The notes beneath the pieces are model-generated. The model searched no databases. It was not told the DNA's origin and was given only the letters and a program-made list of their open reading frames with translations. A stretch of DNA of 64,000 nt. Origin: Dreissena polymorpha. Lineage: Eukaryota > Mollusca > Bivalvia > Myida > Dreissenidae. A program made the translations under genes and the position numbers. Positions 11,801 to 22,619 of this stretch are shown one piece after another. Position 1 is the stretch's first letter, and each line of letters starts with the position of its first letter. The DNA is taken from assembly GCF_020536995.1 (NCBI RefSeq), contig NC_068366.1, positions 68,967,530 through 69,031,529 of the forward strand, in the 5' to 3' direction.

Positions 11801-14800
11801 AAACTTCATGGGTAGATTGATCATGACTCGCAGATGATCCCTATTGATTTTGAGGTCACTAGGTCAAAGGTCAAGGTCACGGTGACCCGAAATAGTAAAA
11901 TGGTTTTCGGATGATAACTCAAGAACACATACGCCTAGGATCATGAAACTTCATAGGTAGATTGATCATGACTTGCAGATTACCCCTATTGATTTTGAGG
12001 TCACAAGGTCAAAGGTCAAGGTCACGGTGACCCGAAATAGTAAAATGATTTTCGGATGATAACTCAAGAACGCTTTTGCCTAGGATCATGACACTTCATA
12101 GGTACATTGATCGTGACCCGCAGATGACCCCTATTGATTTTCAGGTCACTAGGTCAAAGGTCAAGGTCACAGTGACAAAAATCGTATTCACACAAAGGCT
12201 GCCACTACAACGGACAGCCCATATGGGGGGCATGCATGTTTTACAAACAGCCCTTGTTTTATTTCAAAATAAAGTGGATAATTGTAAAATATTTTAAATA
12301 ATAATCTATAAAAACTTGGTTTCTTTGTGTCACCTAGGTGATTGAGATGCCAGAGCACAATACAGGCGTCATGGGGGGCACAATGAGACTGGGGCTCAGG
12401 AAAACAATTTTCAACTCTGACAAATGTATTATGAGTAAGTGGGCAGGCCAAAGTAGTTAAGTAGTAGTGCTTTATAAAAAATGAGTTTGCAGGTACTTTA
12501 TATTGGAGTTTGAAGCTATTTTGGCCTCTGGACAAAGTTTTATTGATTGCAATTTTATTTTAAAACCTTGCTGTATTACGAATGTAATTGTTTTTATGCC
12601 CCCGAAGGAGGGCATATAGTGATCGGACTGTCCGTCCGTCTGTCCATCACACTTTGCGTTTAGGTTTCGAAAAATGCTCATAACTTCTATGTCGCTTCAG
12701 ATAGCAATTTCATATTTGGCATGCATGTGTATATGGACAAGGCCTTTCCATACGCACACACATACGCAAACAAATTAAGTTTCGAAATATGCCTTTAGGT
12801 TTCGAAAAAAGCTCATAACTTCTATCAAGCGTTTATAGGGTGCATAAGTCATCCTATGGTGACAGCTCTTGTTTAAATTTTATAAGGATGATGCACTGGA
12901 ATCACCATGGCAGTTTTTCTGTCTGTCTTATTGTACAAACAAACTTGTCCATAGGCATTCTCCTACACTATTCAACAGTGGGTTTTTTCACCATTTTGGG
13001 AATGGGGCCAGGTCCCTTTGGATTGGGTAAAGTCGTGGTGTTGTAACTAAAAATTAATGGGAAAATTAGTGTTGATCTTTTGCTAACAAATGCTACAAAT
13101 TTGAGAATAAAATGGTTTTCAATATTATATTTTTATGCTCCCCCAAAATTTATTTTAAGGGGTGCATATAGTCGCCGCTTCGTCCGTCTGTCAGTCCGTG
13201 CACAATTTTTGTCCGGGCTATTTCTCAGCAACTAATGACCGGAATTCAATGAAACTTTATAAGAAGCTTCACTACCAAGAGGAGATGTGCATATTATCAG
13301 CAAGTTCTGGTCGGATGATTTTTCACAGAGTTATGGCCCTTTGATATTTTCCATTAACTGTACATATAGTACAATTCTTGTCCAGGCTATTTCTCAGCAA
13401 CTAATGACCGGAATTCAATGAAACTTTATGGGAAGCTTCACTACGAAGAGGAGATGTGCATATTATCAGCGGGTTCTGGTTGGATGATTTTTCACAGAGT
13501 TATGGCCCTTTGATATTTTCCATTAACTGTACATATAGTACAATTCTTGTCCAGGCTATTTCTCAGCAACTAATGACCGGAATTCAATGAAACTTTATGG
13601 GAAGCTTCACTACCAAGAGGAGATGTGCATATTATCAGCGGGTTCTGGTTGGATGATTTTTCACAGAGTTATGGCCCTTTGAAATTTTCTATGCAAAATA
13701 AATTCTTGTCCCCCCAACTACTCTGCCCTCAAGACGTTTCCTTTTATCTGAATATATAGTGCAATATTGTGACCAAAAATAACTTTGGGGAGCATCGCCC
13801 GTCTCCGACGGTTTTTTGTATAAGGTCTAACTTGAAGAGCTGGATGGGAGATGAACTAAATATTGAGATATAAATTAAAAAGGAAAACTTCAGTTGGTAA
13901 TTTGTAGGTCCCATTTGGGGAACAATATAATGTTTTCAATTGGGAATGGGGAAGAATATCGGCCCCAACTAAAAAAAACACTGCAACAAACAACATTTCA
14001 AACTTGTAGCCATTGTTTGTTATGATTATAAAGTTGTACCCCTTGTTCATTTTTGAATTTCTGCAACATTTATTATTGTTAATATAGACTTTATCAGCAA
14101 ACATATACATCTTTGATACTGCAGCATCCAAATGTGTTATACCAGTTTTTTGTATATTATATGTATGAGCAATACCTCTCGGTCTCGAATAATGTATAGA
14201 GACTTTTCTAGCAAATAATTCAAAACAAATCTTTTGCTCTGAAATTATAAGGCCAAAAGGTTTTAAACTTGGTAATTAATATTCTAATGTATTGTGGTTC
14301 TCTACAAACTTTGCACACATTATGCTCCTGGGGTCAACACTAGCCATGTCCAAGGGTATATATTTTCATTGTTACAACTTTCTACATATTACAATAAGCA
14401 GTTTCTGTGGGTGTTCGTCACAAGTGTGACAAATTCTAGTTTGTTAACTTCTGTACGCAAGAACTTCTTTAATTGGAGCATATATACTTTGATTCTTATC
14501 TAAAATAATGTATGTTGTTGACTATTTACAGAGAAGCTGTATGGTAATGTACCCTTTGTTGAGGAAAGACATAGACACAGATATGAGGTAGACACATGAT
14601 TGTTAGCTTTCATGAAGTTAAATATTCATTAATATTAAAGTTCGGTTCTTAGCTATCAGATCTTTTAAATGTCAGTTAACTTCTTGCGTTATTTGTCTTA
14701 CATGAATTTTACCATCGCCTGTCATAACATTAAAAAAAATGAAAAAAACACTATTTGTATGTCTACAATTGTAGTGTTGTAATGAAATTCTTCCTTAAAT

Positions 14801-15638
14801 ACCTTTGATGATAAATTTAAAAAATAATAATATCAGACAATAATTCTCCATAAATATTAATGAATCTATCAATCAAAGTTACAAAATTCTGAAGATTGCA
14901 TTTAGTGTTACACTCAATATATTCTAACAAGATTTTCTACCATTTAAGATTAATCCAACGTTTGTGGACAAGTATGAAGCCAAGGGTATGAAGTTTGTTG
15001 GGCGCAGTGAGGATGGGGAACGTATGGAGATCTTGGAACTTGAAGGTACCCTATACAATCAGGTCCAAACGACTGTAATACTGGTATTTTAGCCAGACAA
15101 TTCTGTAACGATTTAATCAAATATTTGTAAAAAATATCAGTCAGATGTCTAATATTATAGAAAAAATTATAAGAACATTATAGTTAAATTTCATCAAAAA
15201 TAAACCACAGAAAATAGTCAATTATTTAAATATTTTAAATAACTAACCTCAGCTATATTTTCCACTGGGGTATTAATTGAATCTGTAATACCGTTTTCCA
15301 ATGAAAATGTTTTTTGTTTGTGTTCAATTAGAGTCAACACTTATTCTGTGTTCTCTAAAGGTCATCCATTCTTCGTTGGTGTGCAGTATCACCCAGAATA
15401 CATATCTCGACCAATGAAACCGTCCGCTCCGTATTTTGGTTTCCTGCTGGCGTCATGTGGCAAACTTCAGGGGTTCGCCAATCGAGGCTTCCGCAAATCT
15501 CCAAACATGAACTACAGCGAAAGCTCAGATTATGATGATGAAGAATTGATCAAAATCAACGAGTCAGTATCTAAAGACGCGGAAGTGCTTGTTAATGGAC
15601 CTCTTTTCTCGGCAAGCAGCACTTCCACATCTGATTAA
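5791..15638 (+). CDS. CTPS1: CTP synthase, C-terminal part (seven exons)
   Basis: CTP synthase makes CTP from UTP, ATP and glutamine in the cytosol and is the rate-setting step of CTP supply. Seven exons join in frame with GT-AG introns: 5791-5879, 7834-7928, 8248-8354, 12338-12434, 14532-14587, 14949-15045 and 15361-15638. They cover the end of the linker and the whole class-I glutamine amidotransferase domain. Visible active-site parts are the oxyanion glycines in GVLVPGGFG, the nucleophile Cys in GICLGLQ, and the His/Glu pair in QYHPEY. The N-terminal synthase (ATP/UTP) domain must lie left of the window; no matching exon was found in 1-5790. The acidic, serine-rich tail resembles the phosphorylated tail of animal CTPS. 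The symbol is by similarity; CTPS1 and CTPS2 cannot be told apart in an invertebrate. No AATAAA was seen within 280 bases after the stop. Confidence 0.93.
6492..6620. repeat. Nested foldback (two stems)
   Basis: The outer arms, about 37 bp, are 6492-6528 and 6583-6619 (TTACATGTCTGACAGGGTG and its complement, with one small mismatch). Inside, ATACTGTCAACC (6537-6548) and GGTTGACAGTAT (6562-6573) form a perfect 12-bp stem around a 13-base loop. It is probably a short MITE or the end of a larger element. Confidence 0.75.
6890..6955 (+). repeat. 31-bp tandem duplication
   Basis: Two adjacent copies of ACCRTATTTCTATGTCACG plus ATTGCCTATGGG, differing at one base. Confidence 0.8.
7834..7928 (+). 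CDS. CTPS1: CTP synthase exon: oxyanion-loop segment
   Basis: Acceptor TTTTATAG and donor GTAGGG. It encodes [12 protein letters not shown] and then [19 protein letters not shown]; the GG pair supplies the oxyanion hole of the glutaminase site. The exon ends with one base (G) of the Gly codon before the nucleophile motif. Confidence 0.92.
8248..8354 (+). CDS. CTPS1: CTP synthase exon: nucleophile Cys
   Basis: Acceptor CTTACAG and donor GTCAGT. It encodes [18 protein letters not shown] and then [15 protein letters not shown]. Cys in CLG is the amidotransferase nucleophile that forms the glutamyl thioester. Confidence 0.92.
8821..8910 (+). repeat. 30-bp tandem repeat, three copies
   Basis: Units start at 8821, 8851 and 8881 (AGCTTTTAAATGTCTGTCTT and following). 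The first two are identical; the third differs at a few T-to-C positions. It lies in the CTPS intron just before a larger repeat element. Confidence 0.9.
9074..10656 (+). mobile_element. Hairpin-ended element with nine 156-158 bp units
   Basis: The 5' end has TACCCCC...AGGGGATATATAG and a TCTGTC-rich stretch. The core word AAGTAGTTTTCATCC starts at 9171, 9328, 9484, 9642, 9799, 9955, 10111, 10267 and 10425, so the units are 156-158 bp. The tail has the hairpin GTCAC-gtct-GTGAC followed by AAAGCTCTAGT ending at 10656. The tail closely matches the one at 14418-14440. Open frames in it are only repeat read-through. It lies in the intron before the fourth CTPS exon of this window, on the gene's strand. 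Confidence 0.8.
10657..11386 (+). other. Intron spacer with old dispersed repeats
   Basis: Four loosely similar blocks with AAAGGTCAAGGTT- and CATAAAACAGCTTGT-like words suggest a very old tandem repeat of roughly 120-150 bp. No exon, foldback or clear element end seen. Confidence 0.4.
11387..12257 (+). mobile_element. Hairpin-ended element with five exact 145-bp units
   Basis: It opens TTTTATGCCCCCCTTCG...GAGGGGGTATAT, followed by GGTCGGTCTG-type sequence. The unit word ATAACTCAAGA starts at 11479, 11624, 11769, 11914 and 12059, exactly 145 bp apart with no length change. Each unit contains AGGTCAAAGGTCAAGGTCA. The tail has TGTTT-tac-AAACA followed by GCCCTTGT. No coding function. Confidence 0.85.
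12338..12434 (+). CDS. CTPS1: CTP synthase exon: GGTMRLG segment
   Basis: Acceptor CACCTAG and donor GTAAGT. It encodes [20 protein letters not shown], conserved in all CTP synthases, then [12 protein letters not shown]. One base is left over and completes a Lys codon with the next exon. The intron before it (8355-12337) is almost entirely repeats. Confidence 0.92.
12592..12872 (+). mobile_element. Short hairpin-ended element
   Basis: The 5' end TTTTTATGCCCCCGAAGGAG folds back with GGAGGGCATATAG. The body shares GATAGCAATTTCATATTTGG and GCATGCATGTGTATAT with the (TCTG)n subtype. It ends GGTGACAGCTCTTGT. It starts 157 bases after a CTPS exon. Confidence 0.7.
13131..13709 (+). mobile_element. 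Hairpin-ended element with three 169-bp units
   Basis: It opens TTTTATGCTCCCCC...AAGGGGTGCATATAG. The unit word GTCC(G/A)GGCTATTTCTCAGC starts at 13211, 13380 and 13549, exactly 169 bp apart, and the units are nearly identical, so the array is young. It ends in ATTCTTGT at 13709. No coding function. Confidence 0.75.
14320..14440 (+). mobile_element. 3' end of a hairpin-ended element
   Basis: It starts near TTATGCTCCTGGGGTC and ends GTGTTCGTCACAAGTGTGAC plus AAATTCTAGT. The 5-6 bp stem GTCACA/TGTGAC and CTAGT end match the element ending at 10656. The body is short and unrelated to the known cores. Confidence 0.55.
14532..14587 (+). CDS. CTPS1: CTP synthase exon: ERHRHRYE segment
   Basis: A 56-base exon with acceptor ATTTACAG and donor GTAGAC. 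It encodes [18 protein letters not shown]. The RHRHRYE run is a hallmark of the enzyme and lies in the glutamine-binding part of the domain. Confidence 0.9.
14949..15045 (+). CDS. CTPS1: CTP synthase exon: KFVG...GERMEI segment
   Basis: Acceptor ATTTAAG and donor GTACCC. It encodes [18 protein letters not shown] and then [12 protein letters not shown], just before the catalytic His. One leftover G is completed by GT at the next exon. Confidence 0.92.
15361..15638 (+). CDS. CTPS1: CTP synthase last exon: catalytic His/Glu and tail
   Basis: Acceptor CTCTAAAG, stop TAA at 15636. It encodes [20 protein letters not shown], in which H and E of YHPE complete the catalytic triad, then YFGFLLAS. A 50-residue low-complexity tail follows, with [10 protein letters not shown] and a final SASSTSTSD. 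Such tails are phosphorylation targets in animal CTPS. Confidence 0.93.
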
Positions 15639-15920
15639 TAATAACGGTTGTTTAGTGGATGCAGATCTAGACATTTCTGTTCCTGTCGAAATATAAATTT
15701 GGCAATGACTGGAGCTCTATAAGTAAATGATTTACCACCCGATTTGATGCATTTAAAAAAAAGAGATCTCATTTTTTCATAATTCTCATTTTGTCTTTTC
15801 AATGTACATCATTGAATGTACATGATAATTGCACAGTACAGTTATTTTCCGTTTCGATCTTTTTTATATCTCAGCATTAATGCGTTACAATAAGTATATA
15901 ATTGTTGTATTGCAATGTAT

Positions 15921-15969
15921 TTTTTTATGCCCCCGGTAGGGTGGCAAATAGAAGTTGAACTGTTAGTCC

Positions 15970-16009
<40 letters not shown>

Positions 16010-16275
16010 TCCAAAAACTTTAATATTGGCCATAACTTTTGCAATATTGAAGATAGCAACTTGATATTTGGCATGCATGTGTATCTCATGAAGCTGCACA
16101 GTTTGAGTGGTGAAAGGTCAAGGTCATCCTTCGTCAAAAGTCAAAAAGTACAATCCAAGGGAAGTAATAAGCTTTAAAAGGGAGATAATTTCTAAATCTG
16201 CTAAATGATATATTGAAATTTATTTCAAAGCAGTGCAATAGGGGGCATTGTGTTTCTGAAAAACACATCTCTTGT
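15921..16275 (+). mobile_element. Hairpin-ended element, (TCTG)n subtype
   Basis: A full copy: TTTTTATGCCCCCGGTAGGG...CAAATAG, then seven TCTG units, then the body with TTGATATTTGGCATGCATGT. The tail is TGTGTTTCTGAAAAACACA followed by TCTCTTGT. It lies 280 bases past the CTPS stop codon, on the same strand, and would be transcribed by any read-through. Confidence 0.82.
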
Positions 16276-16608
16276 TTTGCCCTTTTTTACACCTGTCTGT
16301 TTCTGTGTTAATGTAGGACGTTTAATGTCCGGCTCATAATTTTGTTGTACATGATCAGATCTTGAAATAAATTGGCACAAATTATAATCAAATCAAGACT
16401 ATGTGTTGCATGCAACAAACTGTAATTTACTTCTAGACCAAGTTCACAGTGGACACTTAGATTGTATGAATGTTCCTTATATGCATGTTAAGAAAGTACA
16501 TTTTAGAGTCTAACCCATAAGTTTCCTGTTCATGATTGGATTTCAAAGTTAGTGAGACGACATATTGCATGCAAAAAAAACATGTCGCTTACATCAAGGC
16601 CACAGTGG

Positions 16609-16929
16609 TTTTTAGCTTGGCTGTTTTCGGAGAAAACCCGAGGTATTGTCATAGCCAACTCGGCGTGTTGTCCGACGTCCCCGTCGTGCTAAAACCTTTA
16701 CATTTTGCTCTTAAATCAAAGTGCTTCCACATACAACTTTGAAACTTCATATGTAGATGCACCTTGATGAGTTATACACGTCATACCCATTTTTGGGTCA
16801 CTAGGTCAAAGGTCAAGGTCACTGTGACCTCTAAAAAAAAAAAGAAAAAAAAAATTCTCAAGCTTTCATTTGCTGTATTCAAAACTTCACCCGCAGCCGA
16901 GCTTGGCACCCGTTACGCGGTGCTCTTGT
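16609..16929 (+). mobile_element. Hairpin-ended element, GGCTGTTTTCGG subtype
   Basis: The 5' foldback is GGCTGTTTTC-gga-GAAAACCCG, followed by one core unit with TCACTAGGTCAAAGGTCAAG. The tail GCACC-cgttacgc-GGTGC is followed by TCTTGT. It is a short form of the copy at 19160-19893. Confidence 0.75.
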
Positions 16930-18425
16930 TGAATATTCTGTTTATGTATATAATGAATGTGTATTTAGTGAATGTACATGTTTGTGTCAGGCCCATGACT
17001 TTGTCGTCTATGATAGGTTTCCAACATTAATTGGCACACATTATATCAAATAAACCTGCTGCTTGCAACAACCATTTCGCTTGCTTAAAAGTAAAAGTCG
17101 CAGTGGACACTTATTGTTTGTGCATATTCCTTATAGTGCCAATAACGTTTATCATGCATGAAGGGATTTCGATACAAATGGGCACACAATTCTTATACAG
17201 TCTATGGATAATGTGTTTGGTGAAACTCTTATGTCTGTCGATTAAAGGTCCAGGTTGCATTGGACACATAAAGTTTGTTCATAGTCTTTATGTAGTATTA
17301 TTGATAGCAGTATGACATGTGACCAGTTGTTTAATTTCTTAATAGTGCATTGGCAAAGTGTTAAATAACGTCAAGATGAAGTGTGACTGTTATTTCTTTT
17401 TCTTAATAGTTCATTGGCCAAATGTTTAATAATTTCAAGATGAAATCTACATTTTTTGGTTTGATACCTACAATTTCCTAAAAGAATTCTTTTTAAAAAG
17501 TTAAGAGGTAGCTCATTCATGCCCCTTAATTCTTTACCGTAGGCAAAGCATTAGTTACTCAACTCAAAATTAATCCACAGTTTGCAAATATATGCCCCTG
17601 ATGTTATTTTAAGCCAATAATAGGTGTCATTAACACCTCATTGTAGGTATACCACCTCTATAAAAAAGCAATTTACCGAAACCTCAATGGCATTTATTTT
17701 ATAAATCCAATTTACCGAACTTGTTATTTACCGAAACCTCCAGCATCCCTGAAAATGTCTGTCAACTCATGAAAAGGCACAAACTTCAGCTATTTTCAGA
17801 CTCGCATATTGGTGCTCGAACTTGTGTAAGGCGAATGTTATACAAAATCGGAGGTCACATAACATTTCGGAACTTTTAATAAGAGCGCGAAATTGTTGCT
17901 GTTGTCTGTCAAGTTACACAAATGGAACAACAGACCGTGTTGTGTAACTAAATATAAACATGCAACTCAGTCATACATGTAGTAATTTAGAATGAAAAAT
18001 TTACATCGAATTAATGCACACAATTAGTAAGTATTGAACCCATTTAAACTATAGGAAAAATGTGTCAATTTACGACTAATGCATTGCAGTACATGCATTT
18101 TTAGAGAGCCAAAAAGCACCAGACTAGGTTGTTTCACAAGTACGTTTGTAAAAAATATTGGGAAGATGAGGGGCAGGAGGCGGACCATTCCTGTCAATAC
18201 ATGAAAATGAAATGAAATGAAGCATTTGATTTTAGAGGAAAAATATTTTATTTAAATGTGGTTTGATTAATAATTTAATACAATGCTTTTTGATACCAAT
18301 ACATTTAAGATAATTATGTTGTTGTTCATTCTTTGTTAGTATCGCACAGCGACAGGTACATTCCTTTATAGAGCAAATAAGCTTATATGTGGGTCGTCAT
18401 CATAAGGCTGAAATTTGGTTTCAAC
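16930..18425. other. AT-rich spacer with decayed repeats
   Basis: Repeated short blocks (TTTGTGCATATTCCTTATAG-like words near 16970, 17125 and 17275) suggest a degraded tandem repeat at 16940-17310. Nothing coding was recognised. Confidence 0.35.
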
Positions 18426-18703
18426 TTTTTTATGCCCCCAGATTGATAGGTCGGGGGTATATTGTTTTTGGCCTGTCTGTCTTTCTTTCTTTCTGTCTTT
18501 CATTCTGTCCCAAAACCTTACAGTAAAGTTTTGCAATAATTTTTGAAATATTGAACATAGCAGCTTGATATTTGGCATGCATGTGTACTCATGGAGCTGC
18601 ACATTTTGAGTGGTGAAAGGTCAAGGTCATCCTTCAAGGTCAAAGGTAAAAAAAAAGGCGGCGCATTAGGGGGCATTGTGTTTCTGACAAACACATCTCT
18701 TGT
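18426..18703 (+). mobile_element. Hairpin-ended element, (TCTG)n subtype
   Basis: It begins TTTTTATGCCCCCAGATTG...GGGGGTATATTG, has a (TCTT/TCTG) tract, and ends TGTGTTTCTGACAAACACA plus TCTCTTGT. About 60 bases before the hairpin are missing compared with the copy at 15921-16275. Confidence 0.78.
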
Positions 18704-18890
18704 TTTCCTTAGTGCCAACCATCATCATAAATTATTTTCTTGTGTTTAGGGTTTAGTTGCCATAGCGCTGCATTACAAGTTTTGTTTGAAAGCAATTGGT
18801 ATGGTGTCATAGTTTTACCTAATGATTACCATATCAGGTTTGCAAAATATTTTTTATGACTACATACAAATCGTGTTATTAGTATACCCC

Positions 18891-19110
18891 CGCACAATAG
18901 TTTTGCAAAATGGGTGAATACTGGAATCGGAGTATCCGTCTGGCCATCTGTTAGGCCTCGGGTTTGTTGTCCAAGGAATAGCTCTAGAACTAGCAGAAGG
19001 ATCAACATAATACTGAGTAGTTCGCTAGATCCCATTGAAGAAAACTGCTCTGCACACAAACTTCTGCACGTACCTCCCATAATTCAATTGAAAAAATAAT
19101 ATAATAGTAA
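18891..19110 (+). mobile_element. Possible decayed hairpin-ended element
   Basis: Begins AGTATACCCCCGCACAATAG and contains ATCCGTCTGGCCATCTG, like the 5' parts of the other elements. No clear 3' hairpin found. Confidence 0.35.
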
Positions 19111-19159
19111 CACTTCCTAATTCTTTTTTTGCAACTCTTAGTAGTTATCATAAGGGAGT

Positions 19160-19893
19160 TTTATTAGCTCGGCTGTTTTCGGAGAAAACCAGAGGTAATA
19201 TCATAGCCAGATCGTCGTGTCGTGTCCCAAACCTTTACATTTTGTTAACCTTTTGAAAATTGGCTCTTAAATCAAAGTGCTTCCACCTACAAGTTTGAAA
19301 CTTCATATGTAGATGCACCTTGATGATTTATACACGCAACACCCATTTTTGGGTCACTAGGTCAAAGGTCAAGGTCACTGCGACCTCTTATATAAAACTT
19401 AAACATAGGCTCTAAAATCAAAGTTCTTCCACCTGCTACTTTGAAACTTCAAATGTAGATGCACCTTGATGAGATCTACACATAACACCCATTTTTGGGT
19501 CAAAGGTCAAGGTCACTGTTACCTCTAATATAAAACTTTAACATAAACCTTAACATTGGCTCTGAAATCAAAGTGCTTCCACCTACAACTTTGAAACTTC
19601 ATATATAGATGCACCTTGACGAGTTCTACACGCCACACCCATTTTTGGTTCACTAGGTCAAAGGTCAAGGTCACTGCTACCTCTAATATAAAACTTTAAC
19701 ATAGGCTCTAAAATCAACTTTGTAACTTCATATGTAGATGCACCTTGAGTTATACACGCCACACCCATTTTTGGGTCACTAGGTCAAAGGTGAAGGTCAA
19801 TGTGACCTAAACAAAAAAAAATCTGACAAACTTTCATTTATTCAAAACTGCACCCGCAGCCGAGCGTTGGCATCCGTTGTGCGGTGCTCTTTT
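19160..19893 (+). mobile_element. Hairpin-ended element with four 146-150 bp units
   Basis: The 5' foldback is GGCTGTTTTC-gga-GAAAACC. Core units are marked by ATCAAAGTGCTTCC at 19271, 19417 and 19567 and a damaged one at 19713 (spacings 146, 150, 146). Each has GGTCAAAGGTCAAGGTCACT. The tail contains GCAGCCGAGC...GCGGTGCTCTTTT. Confidence 0.75.
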
Positions 19894-21325
19894 CCATCAT
19901 ACACTTTATATTTATTTGGGTCAAAGTTCGGGAATCGGCATATATTATAAACGTATACATCTGTAAAATAAAAAGATACTTAATAACATTTTAATTTTAT
20001 AATGACATACCCAGCTATATAAAATATTTGTCTGAACATGTAATAAAGCAGATTTCTTCCATTATTGCAAACTGCTCATAGGCATTGACCAACGGAGTAG
20101 CTAACGTCAGACTTCCTTCTTTCTTGATAGCAAAATAACACAGTTTAATTAAATCTCGACATTTCGTCGCTCGGTAACACCTCTGATAAGACAATTGAAA
20201 CGATCATCGGTAGACGAATGATCAAAAGGACAATATTCCATGCATCTTTTTGGACGTATGTGTGAATGTCAAGAGTTATAATATTTACAGGTCATCGCTG
20301 AGTCTTCACGACTACCTTTTGTGCTGACCTGCTCCTGTGACCTTTCAGGGGAAAATATTTTAATTTTGAACCAAAGTAGGTCAAATTTGCCTCAACTGCT
20401 CGGGTTTTCGCTGAAGATTTATTATGGTTATTTTTATTTTTAATACAAATAATCAGTGCACGATGGCCAATTACAACTTATAGTTCACTGGTATTTATAA
20501 AAGACAATTATATTACAATAATAAGAAATGAAAATGAGTAGGTATATCTTTCGTTAAATGTATAAATTTTGCCCTATTATAACCATAATTAGTATTTTTA
20601 TCATCCTCGCTAACATTAACATAACCATCATTATTATCACCACTATTATTATAATTATTACTATTTATGATTTTTTTTGTTTATAGTTTGTTTACTGAAT
20701 TGAATGTGATTGTATTGTGCTCTCCGCCCCAAGAGAGGTGTTAGTGGGGGTTCTAGCGGGATACAGGAAACGCTCCGCTTTCAGACACGTTCTTTTAAGT
20801 GCACGGTGTACTGTAGAGCACCGATACACTGCACCGCCGTTAAACGTCCCGCGCGGAAGACATGTTAGTCAGTGAGGTTAGTATTAACAGTATTAGTTAA
20901 ATCAATTTACACACGCAATAATAACCATATACATGAGCAGTGAGTGAGAATTTAGCAAACTGCAAAGAAGGTATACAGCTTCCTCCGTAAATTAAATCGT
21001 TACTCGTCGCCCATATATACCAAATTAATACTTAATATTTAATAATAAAAAATGTGTATTGCAATAAATTTGAACCGAGGTATATGATGTTTAATCCCTT
21101 TATTTTTCAGCAATCGTACGTTAAACTTTCGAACTATTTCGCGTTCATGCGCAAGAAGATCGACATGTTTGTAAATTAATACGCGAGTAAAATTAGGTTA
21201 ACAACTTAAAGGTACAGTCCCGATTTTTGTTACATTATCGTTTCGTATAGATTCGTATTTTTTTTATAAATTATTTTGTAGGATAAATAGAATAATAAAA
21301 TAAAATAAATAGAAAACAAAGCAAA
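19894..21325. other. Spacer before the recombinase gene
   Basis: Mostly AT-rich. A GC-richer island at about 20720-20870 (CTCTCCGCCCC...CCGCGCGGAAG) is followed by GTCAGTGAGGTTAGT. It could be a promoter with a non-coding first exon and donor for the recombinase gene, but this is speculation; no start codon there gives a useful frame. Confidence 0.3.
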
Positions 21326-21807
21326 TTGCAAAAAACAAATAATGATGTTGAAAAATTTAAACGATTCCTAGAATTAAAAGGCGAGAGCAGAGAACTGCAT
21401 GTACTTGATGTTGACATTTTAGATGAATATGTGGCAAATTTCATTTTTTCATGCAAGACTAAGTCGGGAAAAGATTACGAACCCTCTAGTATTCGAAACA
21501 CCATGTCAAGCATAGATAGGGAACTAAAACACCACAAATATCCATATCTGATCATGTCGAACACTGGCCCTGAGTTCAGTCTATCGAGGGATGCCTTCGC
21601 TGCTAAGTCCAATAGTCTAAAGAGACAAGGCAAAGGTAACAAACCAAAAGCTGCTTCTCCGTTGACTGACGACGAGATTGAGGCTTTATACCAGAAACAG
21701 ATTCTTGGTTGTCAGACTCCCAGTTCTTTGCTGAATACCATGTGGTATAACAACGGTGTCCACTTTGGTCTTCGGGGAACCACGGAGCAGTATAATCTAT
21801 GGTTTGA
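21326..21807 (+). CDS. Recombinase exon: N-terminal domain and first catalytic Arg
   Basis: An alpha-helical SAM-like part (NDVEKFKRFLELKGE...LDEYVANFIF) is followed by KAASPLTDDEIEALY and HFGLRGTTEQYNLWF. The donor GTGATT follows a two-base partial codon. The start is uncertain: the frame is closed just upstream near 21300, and the first ATG may not be the native one. Confidence 0.7.
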
Positions 21808-22169
21808 GTGATTTACAATCGTTTAGCCATTTCGTTTGAGTTTTCTATATGTCCTGAAATTAAAAAAACATTAAAGTAACATTGAGAGATTATTCTAAAC
21901 AAATAGTAAAAAATAAAACACCAAATAAGTCTGCAAAGTACTTTTTTATTGAACACGGTAGGTTACAAAGTTTTGAAATTTATTATTTTAACAAGAATTT
22001 TTCAAATGATAATTTGCCCCATAATTTGCAAAAAGGTACCATCTGCCATTTCAGTGACACATGGTACTTTTTGGCACCAATGAGGCGATATTCAACTAAT
22101 ATTTGTTTTTATTTCTTAAAAAACTAATTTGTCTCACTTTTCAAGGTTTTCAATGTTGCTTCTTTTTAG

Positions 22170-22563
22170 CTGGGAAGACGTTACCCTCAGAACGGCAGCA
22201 GATGGCACGGAGTTCCTTGAACTGAATGAGCGCCAGACCAAAACAAGGACAGGAGGTGACATTTCAAACATCTGGAAAGTGCCACCTAGGATGTATTCCA
22301 CACAAGACGACAGATGCCCCATCGCAGCCTACAAGTTGTTTGCCTCCAAGCGACCCAGTGGATATTGTCAGCCAGGAAGTCCATTCTACATTGCGCCTAG
22401 GACCTGGGCTTTGACAGGACCAGATGACAAGTGGTTTATTATGCAGAGGGTCGGCCTCAATAAACTTGGACACATGGTTCAAAGGATGGCTGAGCAGTGC
22501 GGGCTGGACCGTCAGCGCCTGACTAACCACTCTGTTCGCAAGCGAATGGTCCAAATGCTCAGG
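22170..22563 (+). CDS. Recombinase exon: central catalytic part with HxxR
   Basis: It begins after the acceptor TTCTTTTTAG with WEDVTLRTAADG, contains the conserved CPIAAYK stretch and ends LTNHSVRKRMVQMLRD. The last codons run into LINE sequence, where a stop follows at once. Confidence 0.75.
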
Positions 22564-22619
22564 GATAAATAGTCTAAGACACAAATTTATTTACATCAAA
22601 GAATTACTTACAGATAACA

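Noticed and set aside
16050-16150. AGGTCAAGGTCA motifs as nuclear-receptor response elements
   Set aside because: They recur in every core unit of the repeats, so a regulatory role cannot be argued from sequence alone.
22134-22584. Opposite-strand open frames over the recombinase exon
   Set aside because: They mirror the coding strand, carry no motif and lack splice logic.
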